Source of the DNA: Colwellia sp.
GTDB taxonomy: Bacteria > Pseudomonadota > Gammaproteobacteria > Enterobacterales > Alteromonadaceae
DNA: 64,000 nucleotides
Direction: 5' to 3'
Assembly: GCA_013215465.1 (NCBI GenBank)
Contig: JABSOW010000002.1
Location: 267,926-331,925, forward strand
Of this stretch, positions 54,851 to 64,000 are shown in pieces (the first letter of the stretch is position 1; each line of letters opens with the position of its first letter). The translations under genes were made by a program, and so were the position numbers. Under the pieces are notes generated by a model. It was not told the DNA's origin. It ran no database searches and worked only from the letters and a program-made list of their open reading frames with translations.

Positions 54851-55639
54851 ATGAACGCAGCATTATGGATAAGTAAAACCGGTTTAGATGCGCAAACTAA
54901 AGATATTGCGGTAATTTCTAATAACTTAGCCAATGCCAGTACCATTGGTTTTAAAAAGAGTCGTGCTGTTTTTGAAGACCTACTTTATCAAAATATTAAT
55001 CAACCGGGTGGACGTACAGCTGATGATAGTGAAGCGCCATCAGGCTTGATGTTAGGTGCAGGTACTAAAGTAGTGGCGACACAAAAAATTCATACCCAAG
55101 GGGATATGTTAACAACAGATAACTCCCTAGATTTGATGATCCAAGGTGAAGGTTTTTTTGAGGTACTCATGCCAGATGGTACCTCTGCATATAGTCGTAA
55201 TGGCCAATTTACCATGGACGACGAAGGCAATATGGTTACCCCCGGAGCGGGTTATTTAATACAGCCGCAAGTGACTATTCCCGAAGATGCTATCAGTATT
55301 GTTATTTCGCAAGACGGCGAGGTATCAGTAACCTTACAAGGCCAAGCTGAGCCTGCTGTTGTTGGTCAGATCAACACGGTTAATTTTGTTAACCCAACAG
55401 GGCTTCAACCTGTCGGGCAAAATTTATACACTGAAACCGCTGTCAGCGGTGCGCCACAGGAAGGGGTACCTGGTCTTGAAGGTTACGGGATGATAGTACA
55501 AGGGGCGCTTGAAACCTCAAATGTAAATACTACTGAAGAGTTAGTTAATTTAATTGAATCACAACGAGTTTATGAAATGAACTCTAAAGTGATTTCTGCA
55601 GTAGATGAAATGCTTAGTTATATCAACCAGCAGCTGTAG
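54851..55639 (+). CDS. flgG: Flagellar distal rod protein FlgG
   Basis: 262 residues, TTGAGG before the ATG. Rod motif (LWISKTGLDAQTKDIAVISN), core NSLDLMIQGEGFFEV, C-terminal VNLIESQRVYEMNSKVISAV. 45 bases after flgF, 15 before flgH. Confidence 0.95.
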   Translation: MNAALWISKTGLDAQTKDIAVISNNLANASTIGFKKSRAVFEDLLYQNINQPGGRTADDSEAPSGLMLGAGTKVVATQKIHTQGDMLTTDNSLDLMIQGEGFFEVLMPDGTSAYSRNGQFTMDDEGNMVTPGAGYLIQPQVTIPEDAISIVISQDGEVSVTLQGQAEPAVVGQINTVNFVNPTGLQPVGQNLYTETAVSGAPQEGVPGLEGYGMIVQGALETSNVNTTEELVNLIESQRVYEMNSKVISAVDEMLSYINQQL

Positions 55640-55654
55640 AGTGAGGAGTTAACG

Positions 55655-56350
55655 ATGAAAAGTAAATTATTTTGTGTTTTGGTACTAGTGCTTATTAGCC
55701 AAATAAGTGCTTGTAGTAATACCGTAGAGCTAAGTAAAGCTTTGCCTAACGATCCTGATTTCGCGCCAATTTTACCGGAAGTTGAAGAAGACTCCCTTAT
55801 TCCAACTGGTTCACTGTTTAAAGAAAACTATGTCAATAATATTTACTCTGATTCTAAGGCTCACCGTATAGGCGATATTATTTCGGTCATTTTAAGTGAA
55901 AGCACGCAAGCGAAGAAAAATGCCAAAACAGAATTGAAGAAAGAAAATAATATGGCGCTTGACCCTATCATTGGCTTAGGAGGAGCGCCGGTGACTATTA
56001 ATGGTAAAGCGGCTCAATTTGGCTTTAACCAAAGTACTAAGTTCAAAGGTGACTCAAAAGTGGATCAGGGCAACAGCTTAAGTGGCGATATTTCGGTTCA
56101 TGTCTTGAGGGTTTTACCTAATGGTAATTTAATGATCCGTGGTGAAAAATGGCTAACGTTGAATAACGGTGATGAATATATTCGCTTAACGGGCGTTATT
56201 CGCGCTAAAGATATTAATTCAAATAATACCATTTTATCAACAAAAATAGCTAACGCGCGTATTCAATATGCAGGTACAGGTAGTTTTGCCGATATGAATG
56301 AGCAAGGTTGGTTAACAAAATTTTTCAACAGTAGTTGGTGGCCTCTTTAG
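55655..56350 (+). CDS. flgH: Flagellar L-ring lipoprotein FlgH
   Basis: 231 residues with lipoprotein signal (VLISQISAC, Cys20). L-ring features: GSLFKENYVNNIYSDSKAHR, IGDIISVILSESTQAKKNA, GDISVHVLRVLPNGNLMIRG and the final NEQGWLTKFFNSSWWPL. Forms the outer-membrane bushing around the rod. Confidence 0.94.
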   Translation: MKSKLFCVLVLVLISQISACSNTVELSKALPNDPDFAPILPEVEEDSLIPTGSLFKENYVNNIYSDSKAHRIGDIISVILSESTQAKKNAKTELKKENNMALDPIIGLGGAPVTINGKAAQFGFNQSTKFKGDSKVDQGNSLSGDISVHVLRVLPNGNLMIRGEKWLTLNNGDEYIRLTGVIRAKDINSNNTILSTKIANARIQYAGTGSFADMNEQGWLTKFFNSSWWPL

Positions 56351-56371
56351 GGCTATTTTAAAGGTAATAAT

Positions 56372-57466
56372 ATGAAAGCATTAATAAAAATAGTACTTAT
56401 CCTAACGGGCTTAGCTTTAGCTTTTACCAGTAATGCACAACGTATTAAAGATGCTGTTGATATTGCTGGTGTTCGTTCTAACCAACTAATTGGTTATGGC
56501 TTGGTAGTTGGTTTGCCTGGCACGGGAGAGCAAAGCCCATTTACCGAGCAAAGTTTTAAAACCATGTTAAGTAATTTTGGTATTACCATGCCTGCAAATC
56601 TTAAACCTAAAATTAAAAATGTGGCTGCTGTTGCTGTTCATGCAGAGCTAGTTGCCTTTAGAAAAGTAGGACAAACAATTGATATTACCGTTTCTAGTAT
56701 GGGGAGTGCGCAAAGCTTACGTGGCGGTACCTTACTGCAAACCATGTTAGTTGGCCTTGATGGCAAAACCTATGCGGTGGCTCAGGGGAGTTTAGTCGTT
56801 AGTGGTTTGGGTGCCGAGGGACTTGACGGTTCAAAAGTAATTGTTAACACACCAACGGTTGGTCGTATCTCTAATGGCGCCACGGTTGAACGTGAGGTTA
56901 AGTCGCCGTTCGGCCTAGGTGATTATATCACCTTTAATTTACACAGAATTGATTTTACCACAGCAAAAAATTTAGCCGATACCATTAATGAATTGATCCC
57001 CGGAGTGGCTAGAGCAATAGATGCGGCTTCAGTACAGGTAACTGCCCCCCGTGATATTAATGATCGCGTTAGCTTTCTTTCTGTTTTAGAAAATTTAGAG
57101 TTTGAACCAGCCACAGGCTCAGCGAAAATAATAGTAAACTCACGCACAGGCACTATAGTGATTGGCTCAGAGGTACGCTTGCTAGCTGCAGCTATCACCC
57201 ATGGGGGCATTACAGTGACGATAAATGAAGTACAAGATGTGACACAGCCAAATGCTTTTGCCGAAGGGAAAACTGTCGTTACCAATCAATCATCGGTCAA
57301 TGTTAGCCAAAGTGATGCGCGTATGTTTGTATTTCAACCTGGGGTTACCTTAGAGACATTAGTGAGAGCGATTAATGAGGTAGGTGCTGGACCTGGCGAT
57401 GTTATGGCCATTTTAGAAGCGTTAGATCAAGCAGGAGCCATTCGTGGCGAACTGATTATTATTTAA
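56372..57466 (+). CDS. flgI: Flagellar P-ring protein FlgI
   Basis: 364 residues with signal peptide ([14 protein letters not shown]). Family features: [72 protein letters not shown] and the end [20 protein letters not shown]. Periplasmic ring assembled with FlgA. Confidence 0.95.
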   Translation: MKALIKIVLILTGLALAFTSNAQRIKDAVDIAGVRSNQLIGYGLVVGLPGTGEQSPFTEQSFKTMLSNFGITMPANLKPKIKNVAAVAVHAELVAFRKVGQTIDITVSSMGSAQSLRGGTLLQTMLVGLDGKTYAVAQGSLVVSGLGAEGLDGSKVIVNTPTVGRISNGATVEREVKSPFGLGDYITFNLHRIDFTTAKNLADTINELIPGVARAIDAASVQVTAPRDINDRVSFLSVLENLEFEPATGSAKIIVNSRTGTIVIGSEVRLLAAAITHGGITVTINEVQDVTQPNAFAEGKTVVTNQSSVNVSQSDARMFVFQPGVTLETLVRAINEVGAGPGDVMAILEALDQAGAIRGELIII

Positions 57467-57521
57467 TGTTTAATAATAATTTTGGTTGTAGATTAAAGTA
57501 GAAACTACGTAGAGCGACATA

Positions 57522-58592
57522 ATGGCTGATAACTCAATTAACACCACTAATTTTGACCAAGCACGTAACTTTTTAGAGTTAAATGGCTTGAATGCTATTC
57601 GTCTGCAATCAAAATCAACGGATATCGAAAGCAAAAAAGCAGCTTTGCAAGAAGCCGCGCAGCAGTTTGAAGCCATTTTTATGAAAATGCTGCTAAAAAG
57701 CATGCGTAAAGCGCAAGATGTTTTAGAGTCAGACAGTCCGTTCAATTCTGAGTCAACTAAGTTCTATCGTGATATGCATGATCAACAAATGGCGGTTGAA
57801 TTATCGTCAAACGGTACCTTAGGCTTATCTGAACTTATTGTTAGGCAATTAGGTGGTGGTGATAATAATTTCACCCCAAGCAGTGTATTACGCAATGACG
57901 GTAATCTTGAGCAAATTAGGAAATCGGCTAAACAAGCGAAACTACAACTACAAACCAATAATGACAGTGATTTGAGTACGGTTAACTTTTTATCTGCATC
58001 AACGCCTATGGCAAAATTTCAAAGCAATGACAGCATTGATAATGTAAGCGTCACAAAAATACCCTTTGCCATCAGTGACGTTAATCAAACAAAAACAAGC
58101 GTCAATTTTTCATCACCAAGTTTTAGCGAACCAAAAGACTTTGTTAGTGCGCTTATCGAACCTGCAAAATCTGTACAAGAAAAAATAGGTGTGCCATTTC
58201 AAGTGATTATTGCCCAAGCTGCGTTAGAAACAGGTTGGGGACAAAAAATAATTAAAGATCAAAATGGTAGTAGCTCTAATAACTTATTTAATATCAAAGC
58301 TGATAACGGTTGGGTTGGAGCAAGCATCCAGAAAGAATCTTTAGAATTTGAACAAGGCGCTATGGTGAAAAAATCTTCGCCTTTTAGAGCGTATCAATCA
58401 TTGACCGAAAGCGTAAATGATTATGTTAGTTTTCTTACTGACAATGACAGATATCAAGAGGCATTACAAAACCCAAGTGATGTGGAACACTTTGTGCATA
58501 GTTTACAGAAAGCAGGCTATGCGACAGATCCTCAATATGCCAACAAAATAATGGCAACTCTGCGTACAGTCTCTAAGTTAATTATAAAATAA
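57522..58592 (+). CDS. flgJ: Flagellar rod cap and peptidoglycan hydrolase FlgJ
   Basis: 356 residues. N-terminal rod-cap domain (QEAAQQFEAIFMKMLLKSMR, 45-110), a low-complexity linker, and a C-terminal glucosaminidase domain (PFQVIIAQAALETGWGQKII) with the catalytic Glu in ALETGWG and the NNLFNIKAD, DYVSFLTDNDRYQEAL motifs. Opens a hole in peptidoglycan for the rod. Two-domain form as in other gammaproteobacteria. Confidence 0.94.
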   Translation: MADNSINTTNFDQARNFLELNGLNAIRLQSKSTDIESKKAALQEAAQQFEAIFMKMLLKSMRKAQDVLESDSPFNSESTKFYRDMHDQQMAVELSSNGTLGLSELIVRQLGGGDNNFTPSSVLRNDGNLEQIRKSAKQAKLQLQTNNDSDLSTVNFLSASTPMAKFQSNDSIDNVSVTKIPFAISDVNQTKTSVNFSSPSFSEPKDFVSALIEPAKSVQEKIGVPFQVIIAQAALETGWGQKIIKDQNGSSSNNLFNIKADNGWVGASIQKESLEFEQGAMVKKSSPFRAYQSLTESVNDYVSFLTDNDRYQEALQNPSDVEHFVHSLQKAGYATDPQYANKIMATLRTVSKLIIK

Positions 58593-58595
58593 TGT

Positions 58596-58760
58596 GGTTA
58601 TTACCACCCGTCATCCTCATGGCATTCTACTTACACGTAAGTAAGTACTTAGGTTTAACCTAGTACAGAAAACAATCATGGAGGGCTTGTGTAACTTTCA
58701 CTAAGATTTCATCTTAGTAAATTAACGCAATGACGAAACCTTTTTAGGTTAGTAATAACC
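58596..58760. repeat. Inverted-repeat-bounded segment between flgJ and flgK
   Basis: GGTTATTAC (58596-58604) and GTAATAACC (58752-58760) bound 165 bases. Nested inside are CGTCAT / ATGACG and small hairpins (CTAAGAT/ATCTTAG, and a TAGGTTTAACCTA palindrome). It looks like a small palindromic element or leader structure. No second copy seen, but GTACTTAGGTTT is shared with the insertion in repeat copy b. Confidence 0.5.
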
Positions 58761-58779
58761 AATACTAGAGGCAAATATT

Positions 58780-60798
58780 ATGACAGTTAGTTTATACCAA
58801 ACAGGCGTGAGTGGCTTATTAGCCGCGCAGCAACAGTTGGCAACTACGGGTCATAATATTGCCAATGTAAATACTGAAGGTTATACCCGTCAGCGCGCAG
58901 AGCAAAACGCTACTATTGGCCAAACTAATGGTTCAAACTACATTGGCTCAGGCACCTATGTTCAAAACATCACCCGAATTTATGATAAATTTTCTTATAA
59001 AGAGCAGTTAATCAACCAAAGTAATTTAGGTAGTGCTGACTCTTTACATGCTCGCTTAACGCAACTTGATCAAGTCATGAGCACTTCAGGTACTGCAGTG
59101 GCAGGTTCAATAGAAAAATTTTATCAAGCCTTAAATGGTGTAGCCGACAATCCCAATGATTCAGGTTTACGTAGCATAGTATTAAATCAAGCTGAGACCT
59201 TAAGTAACGATTTTAACGAACTAACTAATAATTTTGATCAAATGGGTAAGTCCATTAATGGTGAGATAGAGCAAGTTGCCAGTAAAATTTCTAATATTTC
59301 TTTAGAGATAGCAAAAATTAATGACAGTATCTTACATACTCAAGGCTTAAATCAAACAGGGCAGCCTAATGACTTGCTCGATAAGCGTGATCAATTAGTA
59401 AGTGAGTTAAGTAAATATACTCGAGTCAATACTATAGTAGATCAAAATGGTGTTATGACGGTAATGGTAGGCCAGGGCACAACACTAGTTGCTGGTATTA
59501 CGCCATTAACCATTGCAGTAAATGCCGGAGATCCTGACGCTTTACAAACTGAGTTACGCTTAGTTGGTCCTAATAGTTCAGTAGCCATTGATGGTTCTAA
59601 ACTCGGTGGTTCATTGGCCGCAAGTTTCGAGTTCAGAAATGAGCATCTATCACAAAGTCGTAGTGAAATAGACCGTTTAGCGATGGTGGTATCGTCAACA
59701 TTAAATGATAGTCAAGCAAGAGGCTTAGATTTAAATGGCTTGCAAGGCGCAAATATATTTACTGATATTAATACTACGGCATTACAACAAGGGCGAGTAT
59801 CCGCCCCGTCAAGTAATAGCGGTAACCTTAATGCGCAAGTGCTTATCAATGATGTATCACTAGTGCCAACGGATGAGTTTGAAGTGACTTTAACGGGTGG
59901 CGTTTATGTTATTACTAACTTAACTAATGGCAGTTCAGAGACTTTAGGCTTACCTGGCGCAGGTACTTATACCCCTTCAAATCCCGACTATGGTTTTTCA
60001 TTTGTGGAAAACAGCGGTACGCCTAACGCAGATGACTCTTTTATCATTAAGCCTACTAAAAATAGTGCCGCCTTAATGGCTGTTACGCTAACTAATGCTA
60101 GTGCAATTGCTGCCAGTTCAGCGGTTGAAGTTACACCATCAACGCATAATGTCAGTGATGGTCAGGTGAAAATTACAAATGTTAGTAACCCTAGTGCTGC
60201 CAGAAGCTATGACTTAACTGTTGATGTTTATGAAACTCCACCTCCACCACTGCCAGCACCTCAAACACCTACCGGTATATTTGAGTTCCGGGTTTATAAT
60301 ACGACTACACCGCCGCCAGCAGCGCCGATCGCATCAGGAACATATACCCCTGCAGTAGGGCCCGCTTTGGTTGATATTCCTGCAGGTTCGCCAGCCTTTC
60401 AAATAGAAATTAGTGGCGAATTAGTTGGCTCAGGCACTAATGCAAGAGAAACATTTACTATTGGTGATGCCTTTGGTGTCGGTAATGGTAATAATGCTGT
60501 TGTTATGGCTAAAACCCAAGAACAAGGCATAACTAATGGTAAAAGAGAAACCTTTAGCCAAAGTTTGGGCATAACCACCTCAAAAGCTGGTTCAAAAGCG
60601 AGTAGTGCCGAGTTAGTTGCTGACACTGCTCAAGCATTATTCACCCAAGCATATAATCGTAATCAAGCCACATCAGGAGTGAACCTTGATGAGGAAGCGG
60701 CAAATTTATTGAAATTTCAACAAGCCTATCAAGCGGCCTCACAAATTATTTCCACCGCTAATATTCTTTTTGACACCATATTGGCAGCCGTTAGGTAA
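58780..60798 (+). CDS. flgK: Flagellar hook-filament junction protein FlgK (HAP1)
   Basis: 672 residues, AGAGGC before the ATG. N-terminal motif (GVSGLLAAQQQLATTGHNIA), helical D1 region with NDLLDKRDQLVSELSKYTRV, and C-terminal DEEAANLLKFQQAYQAASQI. Longer than the ~550-residue enteric form because of variable surface domains around 420-590. These include a proline-rich stretch (PPPPLPAPQTPTG) and TTTPPPAAP. Chaperoned by FlgN. Confidence 0.94.
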   Translation: MTVSLYQTGVSGLLAAQQQLATTGHNIANVNTEGYTRQRAEQNATIGQTNGSNYIGSGTYVQNITRIYDKFSYKEQLINQSNLGSADSLHARLTQLDQVMSTSGTAVAGSIEKFYQALNGVADNPNDSGLRSIVLNQAETLSNDFNELTNNFDQMGKSINGEIEQVASKISNISLEIAKINDSILHTQGLNQTGQPNDLLDKRDQLVSELSKYTRVNTIVDQNGVMTVMVGQGTTLVAGITPLTIAVNAGDPDALQTELRLVGPNSSVAIDGSKLGGSLAASFEFRNEHLSQSRSEIDRLAMVVSSTLNDSQARGLDLNGLQGANIFTDINTTALQQGRVSAPSSNSGNLNAQVLINDVSLVPTDEFEVTLTGGVYVITNLTNGSSETLGLPGAGTYTPSNPDYGFSFVENSGTPNADDSFIIKPTKNSAALMAVTLTNASAIAASSAVEVTPSTHNVSDGQVKITNVSNPSAARSYDLTVDVYETPPPPLPAPQTPTGIFEFRVYNTTTPPPAAPIASGTYTPAVGPALVDIPAGSPAFQIEISGELVGSGTNARETFTIGDAFGVGNGNNAVVMAKTQEQGITNGKRETFSQSLGITTSKAGSKASSAELVADTAQALFTQAYNRNQATSGVNLDEEAANLLKFQQAYQAASQIISTANILFDTILAAVR

Positions 60799-60808
60799 GG
60801 AATAAATA

Positions 60809-62038
60809 ATGAGAGTATCAACAGCTCAATTTTATCAGCAAAGTACATTACAGATGAGTAGTAAATCCTCTGATGTTAATGAACAAGTGGCCTATCTAAC
60901 CAGTGGTAAGCGAGTACTTACCGCAAAGGATGATGCAGTCCAATATGGCACTTTAGTTGGCTATAAAGAAAGCTTAGCTAATATTGAAAAATACCAACGT
61001 AATATTACTCAAGCTGAAAGCCATAATAGCTTACAAGAGATTGTTTTTGCTGATGCAGAGCTTATTTTAGATAAGATTAAAGAGTTGATGTTACAAGCAA
61101 ATAACGGTGCTATGTCTGATGAAGACCTACGAGCCTTAGCTAAACAGACTCGAAATAGCTTTGATCAATTACTTGATATTGCCAATAGTCAAAATGCCAA
61201 CGGAGATTACATCTTTTCTGGTTATCAAACTGAGCAGCAACCATTTAGTCAACAAGTTGACGGCTCTGTTAACTATAGTGGCGATACTGGTGTTAACGTA
61301 TTACAAGTTGCAAGAAACATCAATATTGTGACTAACCAAACGGGCGATGCTGCTTTTATGAAAGTTGCCAACGCCATTGGTGATTTTAGTGTTAGTTATC
61401 CTACTCCCCCAGCGTCCAATACCTCGAGTGTTGCCGTTGAGAGTGCCAATATAACCGATAGAAATTCCTACAACATAAGTACAGGGCCTTATACCTTTGC
61501 TACCGATCCAATAACTAACGATTTAACGGTTACCGATAACACTGCTACTGTTGTTTTTCCCGTACTGCCCGTACTGCCTGCGCCCTATGTCGCAGGGCAA
61601 ACGATTTCCTTTGACGGCATTGATGTTACCTTAAACGGCAATCCATTGCCGGGTGATAGCTTTACTATTAGCGAGCAAGAGAAAGTTAGCATCTTTGAAA
61701 CCATTAATGATGCTATTGCTTGGATAGATAGCGGCTCTGTTTCAACTAATCTAGAGCAACATCAGGTAGATTACAACGCCATACTTAACCAACTTAACTC
61801 GGCTATGACCCATGTCACGTCAAGGCGCGTAGATTCAGGTGTTCGCTTGCAAATGCTTGAAAGCCAGAAGAGTAGGCACCTAGATTCAGAGTTGAATATT
61901 ACTATTGGCAAGTCAAATATTGAAGATTTGGATTTTGCCAAAGCGATTTCTGAATTTGAACAATCAAAATTAGCGCTACAAGCATCACAACAAGCATTTA
62001 GCAAAGTCCAAGGCTTAACGCTATTTAACTATATTTAA
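60809..62038 (+). CDS. flgL: Flagellar hook-filament junction protein FlgL (HAP3)
   Basis: 409 residues, AAGGAA before the ATG. N-terminal MRVSTAQFYQQSTLQMSSKS with LTSGKRVLTAKDDAVQYGTL, flagellin-like helices and the DFAKAISEFEQSKLALQASQ C-terminal helix. A short direct repeat (CCCGTACTG twice near 61560-61573) codes VLPVLP in the variable domain. 10 bases after flgK, same operon. Confidence 0.94.
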   Translation: MRVSTAQFYQQSTLQMSSKSSDVNEQVAYLTSGKRVLTAKDDAVQYGTLVGYKESLANIEKYQRNITQAESHNSLQEIVFADAELILDKIKELMLQANNGAMSDEDLRALAKQTRNSFDQLLDIANSQNANGDYIFSGYQTEQQPFSQQVDGSVNYSGDTGVNVLQVARNINIVTNQTGDAAFMKVANAIGDFSVSYPTPPASNTSSVAVESANITDRNSYNISTGPYTFATDPITNDLTVTDNTATVVFPVLPVLPAPYVAGQTISFDGIDVTLNGNPLPGDSFTISEQEKVSIFETINDAIAWIDSGSVSTNLEQHQVDYNAILNQLNSAMTHVTSRRVDSGVRLQMLESQKSRHLDSELNITIGKSNIEDLDFAKAISEFEQSKLALQASQQAFSKVQGLTLFNYI

Positions 62039-62094
62039 TTAGGACTAGTTAAATTTAGTGCTTTTTTCATTAGTTTTAAGAAAGCATTAGATGT

Positions 62095-62111
62095 TTGGCA
62101 CACATTTTGCC
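62095..62111 (+). promoter_or_regulatory. Sigma-54 promoter of the first flagellin gene
   Basis: TTGGCACACATTTTGCC: TGGCAC at 62096-62101, 5 bases, TTGC at 62107-62110. Perfect -24/-12 match. It implies an untranslated leader of about 270 bases before the ATG at 62385. Confidence 0.85.
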
Positions 62112-62384
62112 TTTATCTAGTTACGTTATAAAAACGTAAAAAGATTGTCACCTAACGTAATCTATAAATTTCGTGAGTGATGGCTAAAACTGAATAACGT
62201 TAAACAGAAAATTATAAACATGAAAGAGGCTTCAGTTAGTTACATATAATGTACATGAATGAAAGTTATATTAACTAACTAATAGTGGCTTCTAATAACC
62301 AAGCGTTATCGTCCGGTTTATGGACAACGCTACAACTACACATAAACAGGCGTTAACACCAGTTAACACATTAGGAGTTTTATT

Positions 62385-63551
62385 ATGGCTTTATCCGTAA
62401 TCACCAATACCGCGTCATTAAACGCTCAACGTAATTTATCTAAATCAGGCGAAGGCTTGGCTACCTCAATGCAACGATTATCATCAGGCATGCGTATTAA
62501 TAGCGCCAAAGATGATGCCGCAGGTATGCAAATCGCCACTCGTATGACGTCACAAATTAGCGGTCTTGGCGTGGCTCAACGTAATGCCAATGATGGTATT
62601 TCAATGGCGCAAACAGCTGAAGGTGCGATGCAAACTTCAACTGATATTTTACAACGTATGCGTGAATTATCATTACAATCGGCTAACGGTTCAAATTCTT
62701 CAAGTGACAGAGACGCACTGCAAAAAGAGGTGACAGCCTTGAAAACTGAATTAACCCGTATTGCAGAAACAACCCAGTTTGGTGGTACTAATTTACTTGA
62801 CGGTAGCTTTGGCACTAAAGCTTTCCAAGTAGGTACCAATTCAGCAGAAACAATTACTATTGGTTTAATTGATATTAGTGCGGATACTATTGGAACTGTA
62901 GGAATGAAAACGCTGTCTGCTGCAGCTCTTGACTTGGCGGCGCCTGCGGCTACAGGCTCTACTTTTATTGGTGGTACAGCAAATATTACTGTGTCTGGTA
63001 AGAGTGTTGATGTTGATATGACAAGTGTCACTGATAATGCAAGTTTAACCAGCGCATTTAATGCGGCTGCCAATGGCTTAGGTATTACAGCGACCCTTAA
63101 TACAACTACTAGTGTTATCTCTTTTTCTGGTAATGTTGCCGGCTCAGCCGCTACGGATATAGTGACTGTTGCAGGGAAAGATGCTGCGGGTGGTGCTATT
63201 GCAGGTGTTTCAAGTGTCATCGGTGCTACTACTGATATTCATGCGGATAGTATTGATATATCTACTGTGGCAGGAACGGCTGATGCGTTGGCAGTAATTG
63301 ATGCCGCATTACAGGAAATTAGTAATAGTCGTGCAAACCTAGGTGCGGTGCAAAATCGCTTTGGTCATACTATTAGTAACCTGGCTAATATATCAGAGAA
63401 TGTATCGGCGTCACGTAGTCGAATTCAAGATACTGATTTTGCAACAGAAACAGCCATAATGACGAAAAATCAAATATTACAACAAGCAGGTACGTCTATT
63501 TTAGCGCAAGCGAATCAAATACCACAGGCAGCGCTTAGTTTACTTGGTTAA
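62385..63551 (+). CDS. Flagellin (first copy)
   Basis: 388 residues, TAGGAG before the ATG. Conserved ends: [40 protein letters not shown] and the C-terminal [20 protein letters not shown] with QAALSLLG. The variable middle (180-290) is Ala/Thr/Gly-rich. Controlled by a sigma-54 promoter, as for the core flagellin flaA of vibrios, and followed by a terminator and a second flagellin gene. Confidence 0.95.
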   Translation: MALSVITNTASLNAQRNLSKSGEGLATSMQRLSSGMRINSAKDDAAGMQIATRMTSQISGLGVAQRNANDGISMAQTAEGAMQTSTDILQRMRELSLQSANGSNSSSDRDALQKEVTALKTELTRIAETTQFGGTNLLDGSFGTKAFQVGTNSAETITIGLIDISADTIGTVGMKTLSAAALDLAAPAATGSTFIGGTANITVSGKSVDVDMTSVTDNASLTSAFNAAANGLGITATLNTTTSVISFSGNVAGSAATDIVTVAGKDAAGGAIAGVSSVIGATTDIHADSIDISTVAGTADALAVIDAALQEISNSRANLGAVQNRFGHTISNLANISENVSASRSRIQDTDFATETAIMTKNQILQQAGTSILAQANQIPQAALSLLG

Positions 63552-63576
63552 TAAAACAATAGTCATCTCTTTATTT

Positions 63577-63604
63577 AAACCATCACTTTTTAGTGGTGGT
63601 TTTT
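63577..63604 (+). terminator. Intrinsic terminator of the first flagellin gene
   Basis: 11-bp stem with one G-T pair (AAACCATCACT / AGTGGTGGTTT), TTTT loop, then a T-run. Confidence 0.85.
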
Positions 63605-63678
63605 GCATTGTAGAGTGCCATTCTTTAGCAAAGCACTTATCGCTATACGTAGATTAGGCCTTCGAGAAAAATACTATA

Positions 63679-63740
63679 TACCCATGATACTTCAAGATGC
63701 GAGTTCCAGCTGAATCCTGCATCTTGAGGTAACATGGGTA
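63679..63740. mobile_element. MITE-like element, copy 3 (62 bp, internally deleted)
   Basis: Only the two ends of the 264-bp element remain: TACCCATGATACTTCAAGAT, then a join at GAGTT/CCAGCTG, then the right end closing with ACATGGGTA. TA flanks on both sides. It lies between the two flagellin genes. The following stretch to 63839 shows nothing further. Confidence 0.8.
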
Positions 63741-63839
63741 TAGATATAACTAATGCCCATTTGCTCTTGTCATGCCAGCCCCTCATCTAACGATTGAGAG
63801 CCCTTAATTCCAATCATTTATCTTTTTATATAAAAACAT

Positions 63840-63866
63840 TAAAGTAATTTTAAACCCTGCCGTTAA
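63840..63866 (+). promoter_or_regulatory. FliA (sigma-28) promoter of the second flagellin gene
   Basis: TAAAGTAA, 11 bases, GCCGTTAA: 6 of 8 and 7 of 8 matches to TAAAGTTT and GCCGATAA with the correct spacing. 86 bases before the ATG at 63952. Confidence 0.75.
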
Positions 63867-63951
63867 CTTAATTAGTAAGGGGCTAAATCAGTTTAAAAAG
63901 CTCCGAAGTAAAAATTTAAAACGCATTGTTTTTATATTTAGGAGTTTCATC

Positions 63952-64000
63952 ATGGCTTTATCCGTAATCACCAATACCGCGTCACTAAACGCACAACGTA
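63952..64000 (+). CDS. Second flagellin, N-terminal part (runs off the window)
   Basis: ATG at 63952 with TAGGAG 9 bases upstream. The 16 visible codons encode the same start as the first flagellin ([15 protein letters not shown]), with a few silent base changes. Tandem flagellin genes are common in polar flagellar clusters. Its promoter is FliA-type, unlike that of the first copy. Confidence 0.9.
   Translation, partial: MALSVITNTASLNAQR

Noticed and set aside
62576..63220. 214-codon minus-strand frame inside the first flagellin gene
   Set aside because: Antisense to a strongly conserved gene, made possible by its Ala/Thr/Ser-rich codons; no ribosome site or recognisable domain.

Overview
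The window looks like chromosome of a marine gammaproteobacterium of the Alteromonadales, most like Colwellia or Thalassotalea. This is inferred from an AT-rich genome, a Vibrio/Shewanella-type polar flagellar cluster (flgTOP, flgNMA, cheV-cheR, flgB to flgL), a tkt-epd pair, a large TonB receptor beside a tryptophan-halogenase-family protein, and many sensory proteins. No database search was possible.

Layout. 1-7.5 kb holds signalling genes: the start of a GGDEF protein, a NIT-PAS-PAS histidine kinase with its NarL-type regulator, a methyl-accepting protein and an Aer-like PAS chemoreceptor. 7.7-26.9 kb is an accessory block bracketed by two direct copies of a ~720-bp segment made of a ferredoxin gene plus the 3' third of trhP. 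The right copy is part of the intact trhP-ferredoxin pair. The left copy is truncated and frameshifted. Just inside the left copy lie decaying genes (an AraC fragment, a frameshifted azlC, an intact azlD, a possible GGDEF scrap). Next comes a sugar-utilisation locus: TonB receptor, flavin-dependent halogenase-like protein, SSS symporter, MFS transporter, TIM-barrel isomerase/epimerase, Gfo/Idh/MocA oxidoreductase, DUF1080 lipoprotein, gluconate-2-dehydrogenase-subunit-3-like protein and GMC oxidoreductase. A divergent PAS-AraC regulator sits in the middle. Three near-identical operator-like sites (paired AAATCGG boxes 21 bp apart) lie upstream of exactly the three transcription units, so the locus looks like one regulon. 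The enzymes fit oxidation of a glycoside to its 3-keto form, cleavage by DUF1080, then reduction or isomerisation of the keto sugar.

26-43 kb is mostly core: trhP, an HDOD protein, epd, tkt, a MASE1/CHASE protein whose kinase H-box has lost its histidine, a 44-residue exported peptide, a small outer-membrane barrel, a Cache-GGDEF-EAL protein, a 1155-residue lipoprotein and tRNA-Arg(CCT).

43.4-64 kb is the polar flagellar cluster: H-ring and outer-membrane accessory genes, anti-sigma factor and chaperone, CheV/CheR, then rod, hook, ring, cap-junction and flagellin genes in conserved order. Sigma-54 sites are visible before flgF and the first flagellin, and FliA-type sites before flgM and the second flagellin (cut by the window end). 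flgC is followed by a partial tandem copy of its own 3' end.

Two families of small palindromic elements are scattered through the window. One is a TA-flanked, 264-bp, MITE-like element in two full copies and one 62-bp internally deleted copy; its stems show compensatory base changes. The other is a 160-210-bp family with three copies, two of them inside flagellar gene pairs.
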